Assembly: GCF_949628215.1 (NCBI RefSeq)
Contig: NC_134281.1
Coordinates: 39,478,512 to 39,542,511, forward strand
Source: Phalacrocorax aristotelis
Lineage: Eukaryota; Chordata; Aves; Suliformes; Phalacrocoracidae
Length of the DNA: 64,000 nucleotides
Reading direction: 5' to 3'
In this document: positions 12,801 to 24,494 of the stretch, in pieces
Layout of the letters: each line of letters begins with the position of its first letter
Numbering within the stretch: position 1 is the stretch's first letter
Notes under the pieces: generated by a model
The model's database searches: none
The model's input: only the letters and a program-made list of their open reading frames with translations
What the model was told of the DNA's origin: nothing
Position numbers and translations under genes: made by a program

Positions 12801-15800
12801 TTCTTTGCTGGGACTGTTTGTGAGCTGCGGAGGTGTCTCTGGACACCCCATGTTTCCCTTGTCCTGCTGCCATGGTAGGAAATGATGCTCAAGCGCCTTC
12901 TGTCCCTTCCTGTGCTCTGGTCTAGGATTGCTGCTCCTGCTTTTCTGGCAGGCCGGCCTGGAAAAGAAAGGCATAGAAATTAGGAACACGCAGTACCTAA
13001 TCCATTCTAATTAGAGGCTGCTATCCATGTTTACTTCCCACCATTGTGCATAGCCTCCTAAAGAAGACTTCAGGAATTTTGATCTAGCTAGCACGTGTCT
13101 CAGAGTACTGTGCTGTGTACCTGGTGCTGGGCAGAGGACATGGCCGTGTGCAAAGGTGTGCTCACCTTCTTGGAAGTGATTATTTCAAAATAAAAAATAA
13201 ATTTTAAAAAAATTACAATTCCATATTGATTGCTTTCACTTTATTTATTGGATGTCCCTGCAATGAAAATATCATCAATCAAAGTGCTGAACTGAATATA
13301 GTATTGGGCTTAATTCCACTAGTTTTAGTTTTGCCTCATTGGAATACTTCCTGAGTAAGGTGGTACTTAGCATTACAGAAAAGTCACTCTGATTCTTTCC
13401 TAGGTTTTATAGAAATAATCAAAATTACTGGATTGGACTCTTTATTATGGGTTTTTTTTAACACTTTTCCTGTATAAGTTCTCCATCAAAAAAATTAAAT
13501 ACGTTGTCACTTAGCATATTAAATGATGGATTTTTGAAATGGGTTTTGCCACTTATTCATGTTTGAAATATATATTGAAGCCAAAGTTCAAAATCTTTCT
13601 GGAATTTGAGGGGGGGGGGAATTAATTTTGAAATTCATCTGTTAAACTTTCATACCTTGTGGACTTAGGAAATTTTCATTTGATATTAACCTAAATGTCA
13701 CCTGGGAGAGACAGGAGCAACCCCCACTGACTCCTGGAGGCATTTGGGCATCTTTCTTTGATTTTGAGAGCTGTGGGGTTTATCCAGGTATCCTGTATCA
13801 TGATCTTGACATCCAAATGAATATTCAAAAGGATGATCATACACTCATTACATTTCAGACAGGAAACATGTGCGACCTATTCTGGAACAGTAGAACATTT
13901 TCTTCACACCAATCCCAAATTAATGAAAGTGAGAAGACACTTAGAGCAAGATTTTTTTTTAAAAAAAAGCATGTTTCTTCTGTTTAGAAACATCCGGCAA
14001 GGATGTCTTCCAAGAAGACAAATAAGACTGATGGAGAATAAAGCCAGCAAAAGATAATGTTGACTGTATGGAAGAAAACCTTATTCACAGGTCCATAATA
14101 CAGCTTACTTTATAAGATTACAGCCACAACATATCACTCAGGATCTGAATAAAAGTAAATAAATAAAACACTATGTATGTTGGAAGCTGATAACCTACAG
14201 CAAATTAAATTTGCCAACGCAAATCATAATGCATCGAAGATGTTGAAATTCTGTCTGTAGCCAATAGTGAGTCCCTTGGTGTTTGTAATCCACTGGTGAT
14301 ATACGGTGCGATGCATACAAACTGTATGGTCTAACCAATGCAGTGCACGATCAGCATTTATAACAACTGTCCAAAACACTTTTTTTACTTAGAATTATTA
14401 CATTTTTCCCGTAAGTGCCACTAAAATTTTGAACAATCTTCATCAAAATGTCATTTTTTGTTAAAAATCATTTTCCATAAAAGTGCAAGCCACCTCTACT
14501 CTGTGTTGGACCTGCCTTTCATTTCTGTAAATCATTCCCATTGATTTACACTCTGTGCTCGTTGAAAAAGAGTTTTTATTTTTTGTATATCTGTAACACT
14601 GGCTGCTAGTAGTCATAGTTGGGTTTAGTACTTCAGGAATATATTGCAGTGATTATATTGTGCTAAGGGTTGGCTACATATTCACAAATGGTATATTTAA
14701 ATGTCTCATCAAATTTGCTTGAGATTTATTCAGCTGAAATATTAAACAACTAAATTTCAGTTTTTAACTGGTATGATGAGAAAAGTAAGAGGTCTAGGTT
14801 TTCTCTGGCCACAAAAATAATAGTTAGAACTCTTCTATTTTTCCTGTCACTTTGCTTTGGTATTTATATTTGCTTTTTTTTAAGTAGCAGAACACCCTAA
14901 ATTAAGGGTTGACAACTTAATTATATGTGATTGATATGCTTATTTTGAGTGAGTTATTACCAGAATGTAAACTGCAAATGCTATTCTTTTTTGCATTTGT
15001 AGATTGCAAGTAGGGGCAGGGAAGGAATGCGCTCTGGTTCCAGAGCAACTGACAGGCTCCTGCAGTGAAAAAACATGAGATGGAGTCTTCCTGCAGCAAA
15101 ACCAAAAATGTCACTGGCCAGGTGGCATATCTGTAGACCTCTTCACCCAGCAGTCTCTGGACTTTAGTTACTCTGAGCATTATGCTTCATATGAACGGAA
15201 GTAAATTGGTGTCGTAGATATGGTTATGGAAATTGGGCACAAGGAAATTGCTGCTTTCGCTAGAGATGTTAGCAGGCACAAACCGGAGCAGAAGGCACAA
15301 CGGAAGCATTGTTACCCTGGCAGGATCTGGAAGCAGCTTGCTCCTTTCTGAAACATAAACCCAACCCAGCCACAAAACTGCACCATTTCAGAGAAACTGT
15401 GCACCGTGAATGCCAACAGACACAAACAGATAAAAATCCCAAAGGGTATCGGCAAACTTATTCTGACTTCAATTGACTGAGCTTCACTCAAACATATTTA
15501 GCTCCTGCCTGTCTGTAAATTCATGCTTTCTACCCAGATTTGTTCAGAAGGTCATAACTTTTGTTAGACGGTGTTTGTCAGCAGGAGGGCTCTCCATGAA
15601 GATTTTTCTCAGATATCTAGAAGGTTGTCAGTAAGCAATAACAGTAAAGACAACACTTTTGCTGAAGGAGAAATGCCACTACAGAGAAGGGCTGTAACAT
15701 AATTCTGTAACAAGCTGTAAAAAGTCTACAGAGCTTTTCTTAATTTAAAGCTTATTGCTTTAAATGTTTAACAGTTTGGAAGGGGATCAAACTACCTGGT

Positions 15801-17702
15801 TGCTTTAAACTTCACTCATGTCTACTTTAAAATTAATGGATGAAACGTATGTAATGGTTGCTGTGGCAGAGTTACAGGGATGAATTTGAGTTCTAAAGTT
15901 GATTTGAATTCTCAGTCCACTCTGAAGGCATGTCACTCCTTATCCATCTGATGTCACATGTGGGATAGTGTTCGTGACACAGGCTTTATCTTCTCCTGGA
16001 AGTAGAGCAGCTAACACTGAAATTTTAGGCATTGTTCCTTCTGATAAATGAAGTAAAAAATTAAGTAACTCCTGACAAATTGTCAAGACTTTTGTGCTTT
16101 CAAAGTCTTTCAAAAGGCCTAGAACAAATTTTGTTACCCCACTTGACCTTCCTTCTAGCCATCAGAAACACAAGAAAGAAACACGTGCTTTTCTCAGAAA
16201 TTCAAGGCAGAATTATTGTTTCTTACTAGAGATGTACATCACTGTGCAGAGCCACTGCCACGCAAAGGGTCACACAACCTCTGAGACCAACCAAAGCATG
16301 CAATTCCAGAAAAAGGCCGTGCTAAGCAGACTGTCACTGTAGGTGGCATAGCTTAAATCTGGTTTAAAATTTCATATTAAACAGTTTTTGCGCTACAGAG
16401 TTTTTTGTATAATATGGTTCTTCCAACAGAAACACCTCAAGCACTTCTTAAGAAAAATACCCTTTTGACCAAAAATGTTCATTTGTCAAGTGGTGTTTTG
16501 GATTTCTTTTTACAAGAACTTTTTCTTTCATAAATACCTGCACCACCGCTCACCTACTAAATAAACCACTGCATGTATGAAGTTAAGACTTCTCTGCTTC
16601 AGCCTATTTGACTAAAATTAGTAACAATATTCTGACTTCCAGACCTCAAGAACCATGTGCAGACAGGCATGGTACTTCTAGAGTTTACAGTTTCTGTGTT
16701 CTTTATAATGATTTCTTCAAGCTCCATTTGGGGTATGTGCTTCACTTATCTCATGAAAACATGATAAAGGGCATCCAGTTCCTCCACCCTCCTTACACAG
16801 CATGGCTGCCATATATTCATACTTTCAGTGGGTCTTATGCCAGCAAGGGAGGAGCTTTCCCTTTGGCACTTTCTGTCTCTGAGGAAGTAGAAGTGAGACT
16901 CCTTTGTATTATAATGCCCTGAAGGTTAATTTGTTCTAGGATTAAATGAACAGAATTTTCTGTTAGATCGAGTCTCATTCATCATGTGACTGGATAGCAG
17001 CTGACTCTTGGGAGGATGCTAGAATATTAACCTAAATTCCTCTTCTTGCTTAGCTCTCAGTTGTATGACAAAACCAGAGTTATTTTTACATATGCCTCTC
17101 AAACTCTGTGAAGATGAAACACTCCTTCCATGTGGTTACTCGCTAGGAGGCTTAAAGCTCAGATTATGGGTAAAGATTCTTCAGTTCAATATAAGAAAAT
17201 ACAATGACTGTACAGCTACAAGTACATTCCTCTCTGTGATATTTTCCCAAAATAATTATTTAATTTTAAGTTTTGGAAGTAATTGGAACTGAATTTGAGG
17301 CATAAAAGAAAATGTTTTCTTGAAGCAACATACAACTAAATTAATGAAAATTCATATTTTAGATTTCTGGTTGGTTTAGGTCAGTACTCTTCTCATGATA
17401 CCTGCCTCTATAAACACAGCTGTGTTAACAAAAGCTTCTTAAAGAGGTCTGGATAATAGCTTACTCTATCACTTCTTGATTTCCATACACACACTGAAAA
17501 TAAACTTTGAAAATATTTCCTGCTCAATATTACTTATATGACTAAGACAATAGAAAATTAAGAATTGCAGTCATCTTCAAGTACATGTAAAAACATAAGC
17601 AAAGGTAACTATATGCCAGGGAGGAGTGGAGGAGAACATAATCAGATAACAAAAGGTTTCTCTAAAATCTGAAATAAACCTATATATTGGAAACTGCGGT
17701 GT

Positions 17703-18308
17703 TGTCCTGGTTTTAGCTGAGATAGAATTAATTTTCTTCACTGTAGCTGGTATAATGTGTTTTGGATTTGGTATGAGAATACTGTTGATGGCACATTGAT
17801 GTTTTAGTTGTTGTTAGGTAGCTGCTAAGTATCTCTAAGTAGCATTTACACTAGTCAAGGACTTTTCCAGCTTCCCATGCTCTTCCAGGGGCACAAGAAC
17901 CCAAGAGGGGAGGGGCACAGCCAGGACAGCTGACCCAAACTGGCCAAAGGGATATTCCATATCATATGACATCATGCCTGGTATATGAACCGGGGCGAGT
18001 TGGCCGGGGGAAGCAGTGATCGCGGCTTGGGGACAGGCAGTGTCGGTCGGCAGGTGGTGAGCGGTTGCATCACTTGGTGTTTCTTTGGTTTTTATTCCCC
18101 TACCCCCAGGTTTCCCCTCTCTCTCTCTCCTATTTTCCTTTTCATTATATTATTATTTTTGTTATTACTTTTATTGTTTTATTTCAATTATTAAACTGTT
18201 CTTATCTCAACCCTCAAGTTTACCCTCTTTGGCCCTTCCAATTCTCTCCCCCCATCCCACTGGGGTGGAGGGAGTGAGCGAGTGGCTGGGTGGGGCTTAG
18301 CCATGACA
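17703..18308 (+). mobile_element. Solo LTR, avian ERVL-like family, sense copy
   Basis: The element begins TGTCCTGG and ends CATGACA. It is flanked on both sides by the 5-bp duplication GGTGT (17698-17702 and 18309-18313), which fixes both ends. U3 carries a degenerate TATA-like GTATATGAAC at 17981-17990, and a polyadenylation-type ATTAAA lies at 18190-18195. No second LTR or internal gag/pol sequence adjoins it, so it is a solo LTR left by recombination. A 5-bp duplication is usual for ERVL. It shares long blocks with the copies at 46572-47114 and 60278-60571. Relative to them it lacks about 18 bases just before the terminal CATGACA. Confidence 0.9.
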
Positions 18309-18598
18309 GGTGTTTAAGAAAACTTCTGAAAATTTATTAGTGAAATAGTATGTCTGTTGAAATTACTTTCTCAAGGTAGTTTATTAAAATGCAGCGCTTT
18401 TTTCTGCATTTGATTTCAATAAACAGTAAAGATTTAGTCTGTGTACAGTCATTACAGGAATACATGTATCATACATAACCTAATAGGATTTATTTTCTTT
18501 CCTAGGTGTCCCAGCATATTTTAAATTCAGAAGTGCTTCAACATTCCTTTCCTGATATAATCATCTGCTTAACCTGAAAGATAATATGTAGTGGGGGA

Positions 18599-19082
18599 TG
18601 TAAGAAATGACTCTACTACTGAGCAAAGGAAGAGATGTTTATTGAATGTCTTTCAATAGCTGGCTCCAAGGAGAGACTCCTCTTCTTGGGGGTCATGGCG
18701 TGCTCCTTGTGACCCTTTGTTAGAGAGACTATCGATGGCCGACAGCTCTGGGCACACGCAAGCTCGTGTACCTCCAAGGTCATGTTTCTGGCAAGATCTG
18801 GCACTCTGTATGTGTCTGCAGCATGAAAGGAGCCGATGGACTGAGACATTCCATCCCGGCTTGTCAACAGCCCAAGGTGTGCTGTGGCACCCAGCTGGAG
18901 AGCACAATGGTGTACACCAGCATCCTCCAGGCTTAGTCTGGAAAGGACATTTTGTTACTCTGTAATGCTCAGAAAGCAAACACTTCTCAGAGGAACAGAC
19001 TGGGAAAGGGAACATACATGGTCTGTTAACGAACGGAAAACGACTGTGCATGGGCCCTTGTTTCATGGATATTGCTTGCACA
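18599..19082 (-). mobile_element. Possible LTR or other retroelement fragment, unrelated to the ERVL-like family
   Basis: The block is GC-richer than its surroundings. Read on the minus strand it runs from TGTGCAAGC to TTTCTTACA, with AATAAA (18638-18643 on +) about 40 bases before that end, as in the R-U5 part of an LTR. The flanking bases (GGGGGA and GATACT) do not form a duplication, and I do not recognise the family. A 142-codon minus-strand frame across it resembles no protein I know. Confidence 0.3.
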
Positions 19083-22000
19083 GATACTGAAGAGGAAAAG
19101 AAGGAAAAAGTTGGTCCTTCTCAGCCTGTGCGGTGTGGGATGGTGTTGCTCTCTGCAGATTACACAAGAATACCAAATCTGCTGTCAGAGGACCACTGCC
19201 TAATGGGCTGGCCAAAGTTATACTGAGAAAGCTACCAAACGGGATGCATAATGTCAAAAAGTGTTCAACCCCATGGCAACGCGGGAAAGATCAGTTCCTG
19301 GCTCCAGAGAAGCTCCTGTCCTCTGCTTCACTTCTTGCACCATCTGAAAGGAGGTGGGGTGGTAAGAAGGCTTATTTTACTTTCTTATAAATGAAGTATT
19401 TCAGTAATGCATAATCAGTGCAGAGCAGGAGAAGAGCACTAGCAGTACTTTCAGGGAACACACTTCTATCTGTGTGCTACTCACAGGAAAACCTTCAGGG
19501 TTGTGCAGCTGGTGTAGACCATCATTGCATTATTGAACCTCTCTGGACTCGGCTGAAGCCGGACGCCCTCTGGAAGCTCCAGCCCAGCCCAGGCTTTGAC
19601 GCAGGAGTTGCACAATGAATCCTGCTGTAGATGAGTATTACGCTGTGAACAGCGTTGTCTTCCATACAGTGCCTCCTGGCCTTGTTAAGGATTTGCTCCA
19701 CCATTTCCTAGCCTATTGAAAATATACCCTGAGGAAAGGTCGTGTTGCTCCTTGATAGTTGCACAGAATGAGTTGCACTGAATAATGTGTCTCTCAAAAG
19801 AAACAACTCCCTTCACATGAGTAGAAATGTGATAATGTGGTTATGTGGTAGGCTTTTCCTGTAGAAAAATGAAATTTATCCTTTAAGACAATCATCTTAT
19901 TTTTTCCTTTTAAGAAAAAGGAGAGACAACAACTCATCCCATAACAAAACTGTAAAAAGGAACAAATATGCAGACAACTTGTATACTTTCACAGCATGAA
20001 TGAATGAGGGGTTTTTATGAATTTTTTTTAATTGTTCTGTACTTTAATTAAAATATAGATGTGGCAGGAAATCCCAGCCACAGGTTCTTTGGCTATAAGC
20101 TTATCCAAGAGACTTATGAGACCTTATAAAAAACAATTTGTGCATTTTTTTTTCCTTTGAGGAAGGGAAATATTTTGTAGCATTTTATGCCACATATTTT
20201 AGAGTGTTGTGTGTTGAGGTAGGGGTTTTGCAACCTCTGTGTTTTATCGATATATACAGTTAAACCTCTTTATGTGTTTCCATTATTGAAACTTGTTATT
20301 TCCTTGTTTTGTGACCTAAATAATTTTGGTAGCATTATTTTGTAGCATGATATATTTATTCTAGTGTCTAACATTCCTATTTAGATGTTTTTCACAATCC
20401 CCCAAGGTTTTGTACCCCATTTCATTACTATTCTTTCTTTGTCCACCAGCTAGTGCGCCTCAGTATTTATCTGCAGGTGTTTTGATTATACATTAATACA
20501 GAATGTGTCATCTACATAAGAGCAGTAGTTTTGTGTACCAGCTGGTTCAGGTATTTAATTAATAAGTTCACCCTCCTAAAATCTGTAAATTTGCTGTGAT
20601 CCTGGTTTTGGTTTTGTTGCATTGACTTCATTTCATCTACCATTTTAAGAGGAAATGAGTACTCTGATGCCAGCATAGAGAAATCTTGTTTAATATTTCT
20701 TATTTGACTGTACCTGATGTGGTGGGCTGCAGACAGCTATGGGTAAGCCTTCTGCACTGTCAGGAGCCAGGTCTGGGGACATCATCTCCTCTTATTTTCG
20801 TGTTCTCCTTGCCATGTGTATTAATTTCTCTTCTCCACCAGCACAATAGTCTGTGGGTTTCTCAGTGATATGGTACTTCTATTTGAATTTCACTAGTAAA
20901 CATCTTCAGACTTCCACACCAATACATTACGATTCCTGTACTTCTGGTACATCATAAACTCTGGGAATTGTGTGTGAATGACACATAATTACTTTTGCAC
21001 TAGAGGTGTTATTTCAAACTTCTATGACTAATTCCTAACAAATGATAAGAATTTGAACATCAGTTCACAGTTTTTGCTCTGGGCAAGCCCGCTTTTCATA
21101 AATCTTCTATGGTTTGTTTCCTGAAGGGGGTCAAATGCTACTGGCACTCGTAGTTGCTCATTCTTCTGCCTTTCCATGTACACAGATGAGCCACAATTGG
21201 TCTTAGGATTTCAACTAGGCATTGAAATTATGTCCCAGGTTATTTGCAATAATAATTTTTATATTGTTTAAAATAGTTCTTTTCTGGTTGACCTGTCAGG
21301 TTCAAACATTTCAACCTTGTGCACATACACAAGTAGAATGTCTCTGCCTATATACCAAAAAATTATATTACTGCTTAAAGTTTACCATTGTCATCATTGT
21401 CCATTATTTCTTCTTGACAAGACTTAGTTCATCTCTAAATTAGAGTTTACTGTTTATGCTGTAAGTTCATCCTCTTATCATGATGCTTTCTAAAAACACT
21501 AGTCATGAAAGCAAGTAATTCTTTCTTAGAGTCAAACAGGTTAAGTGAATGTTGAATTTGAATGCCCCTTCTAATTCAAGTTCATAAATCTATGAAAAAA
21601 GAAATTTGTTGTGTTTGTACCTGAAGACATTCATTCCTTGAATGTATGGGTGGGAAATAGGGAGCACCAAGAGGTGATGCAGCAGTATTGAGACTGTTGT
21701 AGTATCGATTGCTGTGCCATGTTGTGGGGTTTATACTTTAAAATAGGAAAGATTTAAAATTGGAAAGATTTAAGAAAAATTATGACAAAGAGTGACTCAA
21801 GGTCTGAAAAGCACACCTGTACAATTACAAGCTTAAAGGTAAAGGTGAGGAGTTGATCATTGCCTACCAGCAGCTACATGGGAAAGATTTCTGATGGCAT
21901 CAAAATTCTTTGAAAGGTATACCAGGAGTAATGGCAGCTTTGCTGCTGCCCCAGAAAGATCTTGAAAATGTTTGACATTTCCTATAGGAGTGACCTACCT

Positions 22001-24109
22001 AGGGGCATCTTAGATTCCCAGACATACAAGTTTTGTTTATTTATTTTAAATCAAGATTTAATTTCTTTTTAGGCAAGCACAGTTTGCCGTGACTTTGCAT
22101 TTCAAGATTGAATTCTTAGTGTCTAATAAAGGATAAGCTCATGTTGCAGTATTTCTCTCAAGTGGAACACTAATAGAGTGTCTCTGGTTACTTGATTTCA
22201 TAATGTTGGTAGGAACATATTATCATTTAGACCTTTGTCTTTATGTCAAATGTGATTGAAATCAGTCAACCAGTTTTAAAGCTGTTCACAGTAGAAAGGC
22301 ACGCAAATACAAACATATCTGGTGACATAAGCCCCATTCAAAAAAAAAACAAACCAAACCCAAAACAGGATAAAAAAATACGTTAAAGCTTAAACAGGTT
22401 TATGCTTGACGTAAAATGTTTCATAGTGATATAGTCAGGCATTTTACTGATATTTCAGTTTCAAAAATAGTAATTAAAAAAATTCTGGGTAAGCTAACAG
22501 AGGTGCTCATGTTTAGGACTAATATCTGACTTGGTCTTTTAAAGTTTCTCTGATTTTGAATTTAAATTTATTATTTAAAAATGTGTAAATGAGTCTGGTT
22601 CACTGGCAGGTGGCATAGAGGTGATCATCGAAGTTTTCTGAAATAAATAAAATTATCTTTAATTGATGTTGAAAATCTTCTTTTCAAAATCTAGCCTTTC
22701 AAACAAATTTATTGATCTATATCACAATCAGTAGTAGTCCCCATGTTCCATTGGAACAAAATTTGTTAAGATTATGTCTTTTGAATCTCTCCGCATGAAG
22801 CGTATATTTATGTGTGCAAGCATGCATATACAGATAAGTTATATGTGAGAAATAAGAAGCATGTGCACTGGCAAGGTATACTTTTTTGATGAATTAAGCT
22901 TATTTTGTAAGTCTACCATACCCTAGCAGGTTGTAGTTTATTTCTTGCTGTTATTTCAATTTATTTGACAGATACAGTATCTTTTTAAAGTGCCACACTG
23001 AGAATGGAGTGTGAATATTCAAAATATGAGCCATACTGCTTGCTTGAGATTGGTGAGATAAATCATGTTTCATAGTGGTTAGTTCATGGCTCTGTTCTAC
23101 TATTACATCTCCTCTCATACAAATTTTTTAATTGGCCTCTGATAATGAGACCATGAAATTCCATTTCCATTCTTGACCATAAGTCTGACCAAAGTTGACT
23201 ATATTTTTGTTGTTTTATTCATGCATTTTTCCTAATAATGTCATAACTCTATTGTTATTATTGAATCCAAATGACGCAGGTGCATTTTGACTTAACAACA
23301 CTGTGAGAAGTGGAGATTGATTTTTCAGGAAAGTGATCAACCTTTCTGATGGCTCGTTTACATCCACCACAGCCGCTGCTCACAGACTCTGAAACCCCTG
23401 TTGTTAGTCAAACGAAATGACTGATATGCAAATATTGTTTCCTATAGACTCCAGCAGTGCTGTGATTCAAGCATCAGTTATGGAAGTGCTATAAGGCATT
23501 TCTTTGTAGTATCGCTGAGAGATTTACAAAGTCACTATCTGGAGATTCCTTGTGTTTTTAATCTTAACACCTGGGGAGGCAACATGCAATCCACACAAAT
23601 TTTCAATCTGATATTTTATTAATGAGATTAAATGAATAAGCTAAATTATACATGTAAATCAAATAGAGAACAGAGCAGGATAATATGAAGTCAGCACAGT
23701 AATCAATTTATCAGATTTGTTTATTTGATATGCTGTGATCAGTGGTCTTCATATCCTCCATCCAGTGTTCTGCATACAAAAAAAAAATCAAAATCCCCAA
23801 GATCCGCCCCCTTTAAAAACTCATTTAATATCATATCACTTCTCCTTTTGCTAGAGGATAACAGACCTTGTGAATAAGGAAAGAGTATTACGGAAACCTA
23901 CTTGATTTTAGGGAGCTTGATATTTTTCTAAAGAAGGTTATTACAAAAGCTAGGGAGATAAAGCTGCTCTGGAATGGATGCATGATGGTTTAGAAAATCC
24001 TATTCAGTCCAGTTACTGATGGTCACTGTCAAAATGGCATGATGCACTGACTACATTCCATGCCTTCAGGGTCTAGCTTGCATTGATACTGGTCTGAATT
24101 TTGGAAACG
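19083..24109. other. Intergenic sequence, no gene recognised
   Basis: A GC-richer part (about 19083-19700) adjoins the possible LTR and may belong to the same unknown repeat. From 19.7 kb the sequence is AT-rich and holds only short chance frames. I see no splice-site-bounded coding segment. Confidence 0.55.
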
Positions 24110-24230
24110 CAGAACAATTACGGCTCAGAGGAGCCTTTCTGGGTCATCTAGTACAACCTGCTGCTCAGAGAAGGGCCAGATCTGAAGTTGTATCAAGTTG
24201 CTTAGGGTTATGGGCTTGCAGAGGTTTCAG
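24110..24230 (-). mobile_element. CR1 LINE 3'-end fragment, very old
   Basis: GAGCCTTTCTGGGTCATCTAG, ACAACCTGCTGCTCAGAGAAGG and GTTGCTTAGGGTTATG follow the order of a reverse-complemented CR1 tail. Many substitutions and a lost terminal octamer suggest an old insertion. Boundaries are approximate. Confidence 0.6.
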
Positions 24231-24469
24231 TGCTAGAGCAAGATGTACCCAAGTGATCCCAAGCTAGCAGGGGCAATAAGCACTGCCAAGCAGATAGAGA
24301 TATTCCAGAAGACACCAACAAGAACAATTAGTGGGGTATGAGTAAAGATTGGAAGAATGTGGTCTGATTAGCCTAAGGAATTAAAGAATAAAGCTTTTTA
24401 GATGAGTAATTTGAATGTGACAAGGTCTCATATTTCCAGACAACTAGTGTGTACTCTTTAGTGTGCCTC

Positions 24470-24494
24470 AAAAAAAAAAAAAAAAAAAAAAAAA
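24470..24494 (+). repeat. A25 homopolymer
   Basis: Twenty-five uninterrupted A bases are followed by CAAACAAG. An AATAAA lies about 85 bases upstream, too far to make this a clear processed-transcript tail. Confidence 0.9.

Larger units (their letters stand above)
1..17702. other. Intergenic sequence upstream of NEGR1, no gene recognised
   Basis: This stretch is AT-rich unique-looking DNA. GC-richer patches at about 1700-2150, 3200-3320, 4150-5400, 10720-10830, 11620-11870 and 12780-12960 are probably old unrecognised repeats. Open frames are short (the longest is 139 codons at 3987-4406) and overlap on opposite strands. None shows a known domain or a codon pattern I would trust. Listed separately are a minisatellite, a TA-rich tract and an alternating motif cluster. 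I see no CR1 tail or LTR here. Confidence 0.6.

Noticed and set aside
17985..18300. Hydrophobic small frames at 17985-18300
   Set aside because: Translations of the pyrimidine-rich 3' part of the solo LTR.
18653..19081. 142-codon minus-strand frame
   Set aside because: Lies wholly within the LTR-like block; no domain recognised, and overlapping frames exist on the other strand.
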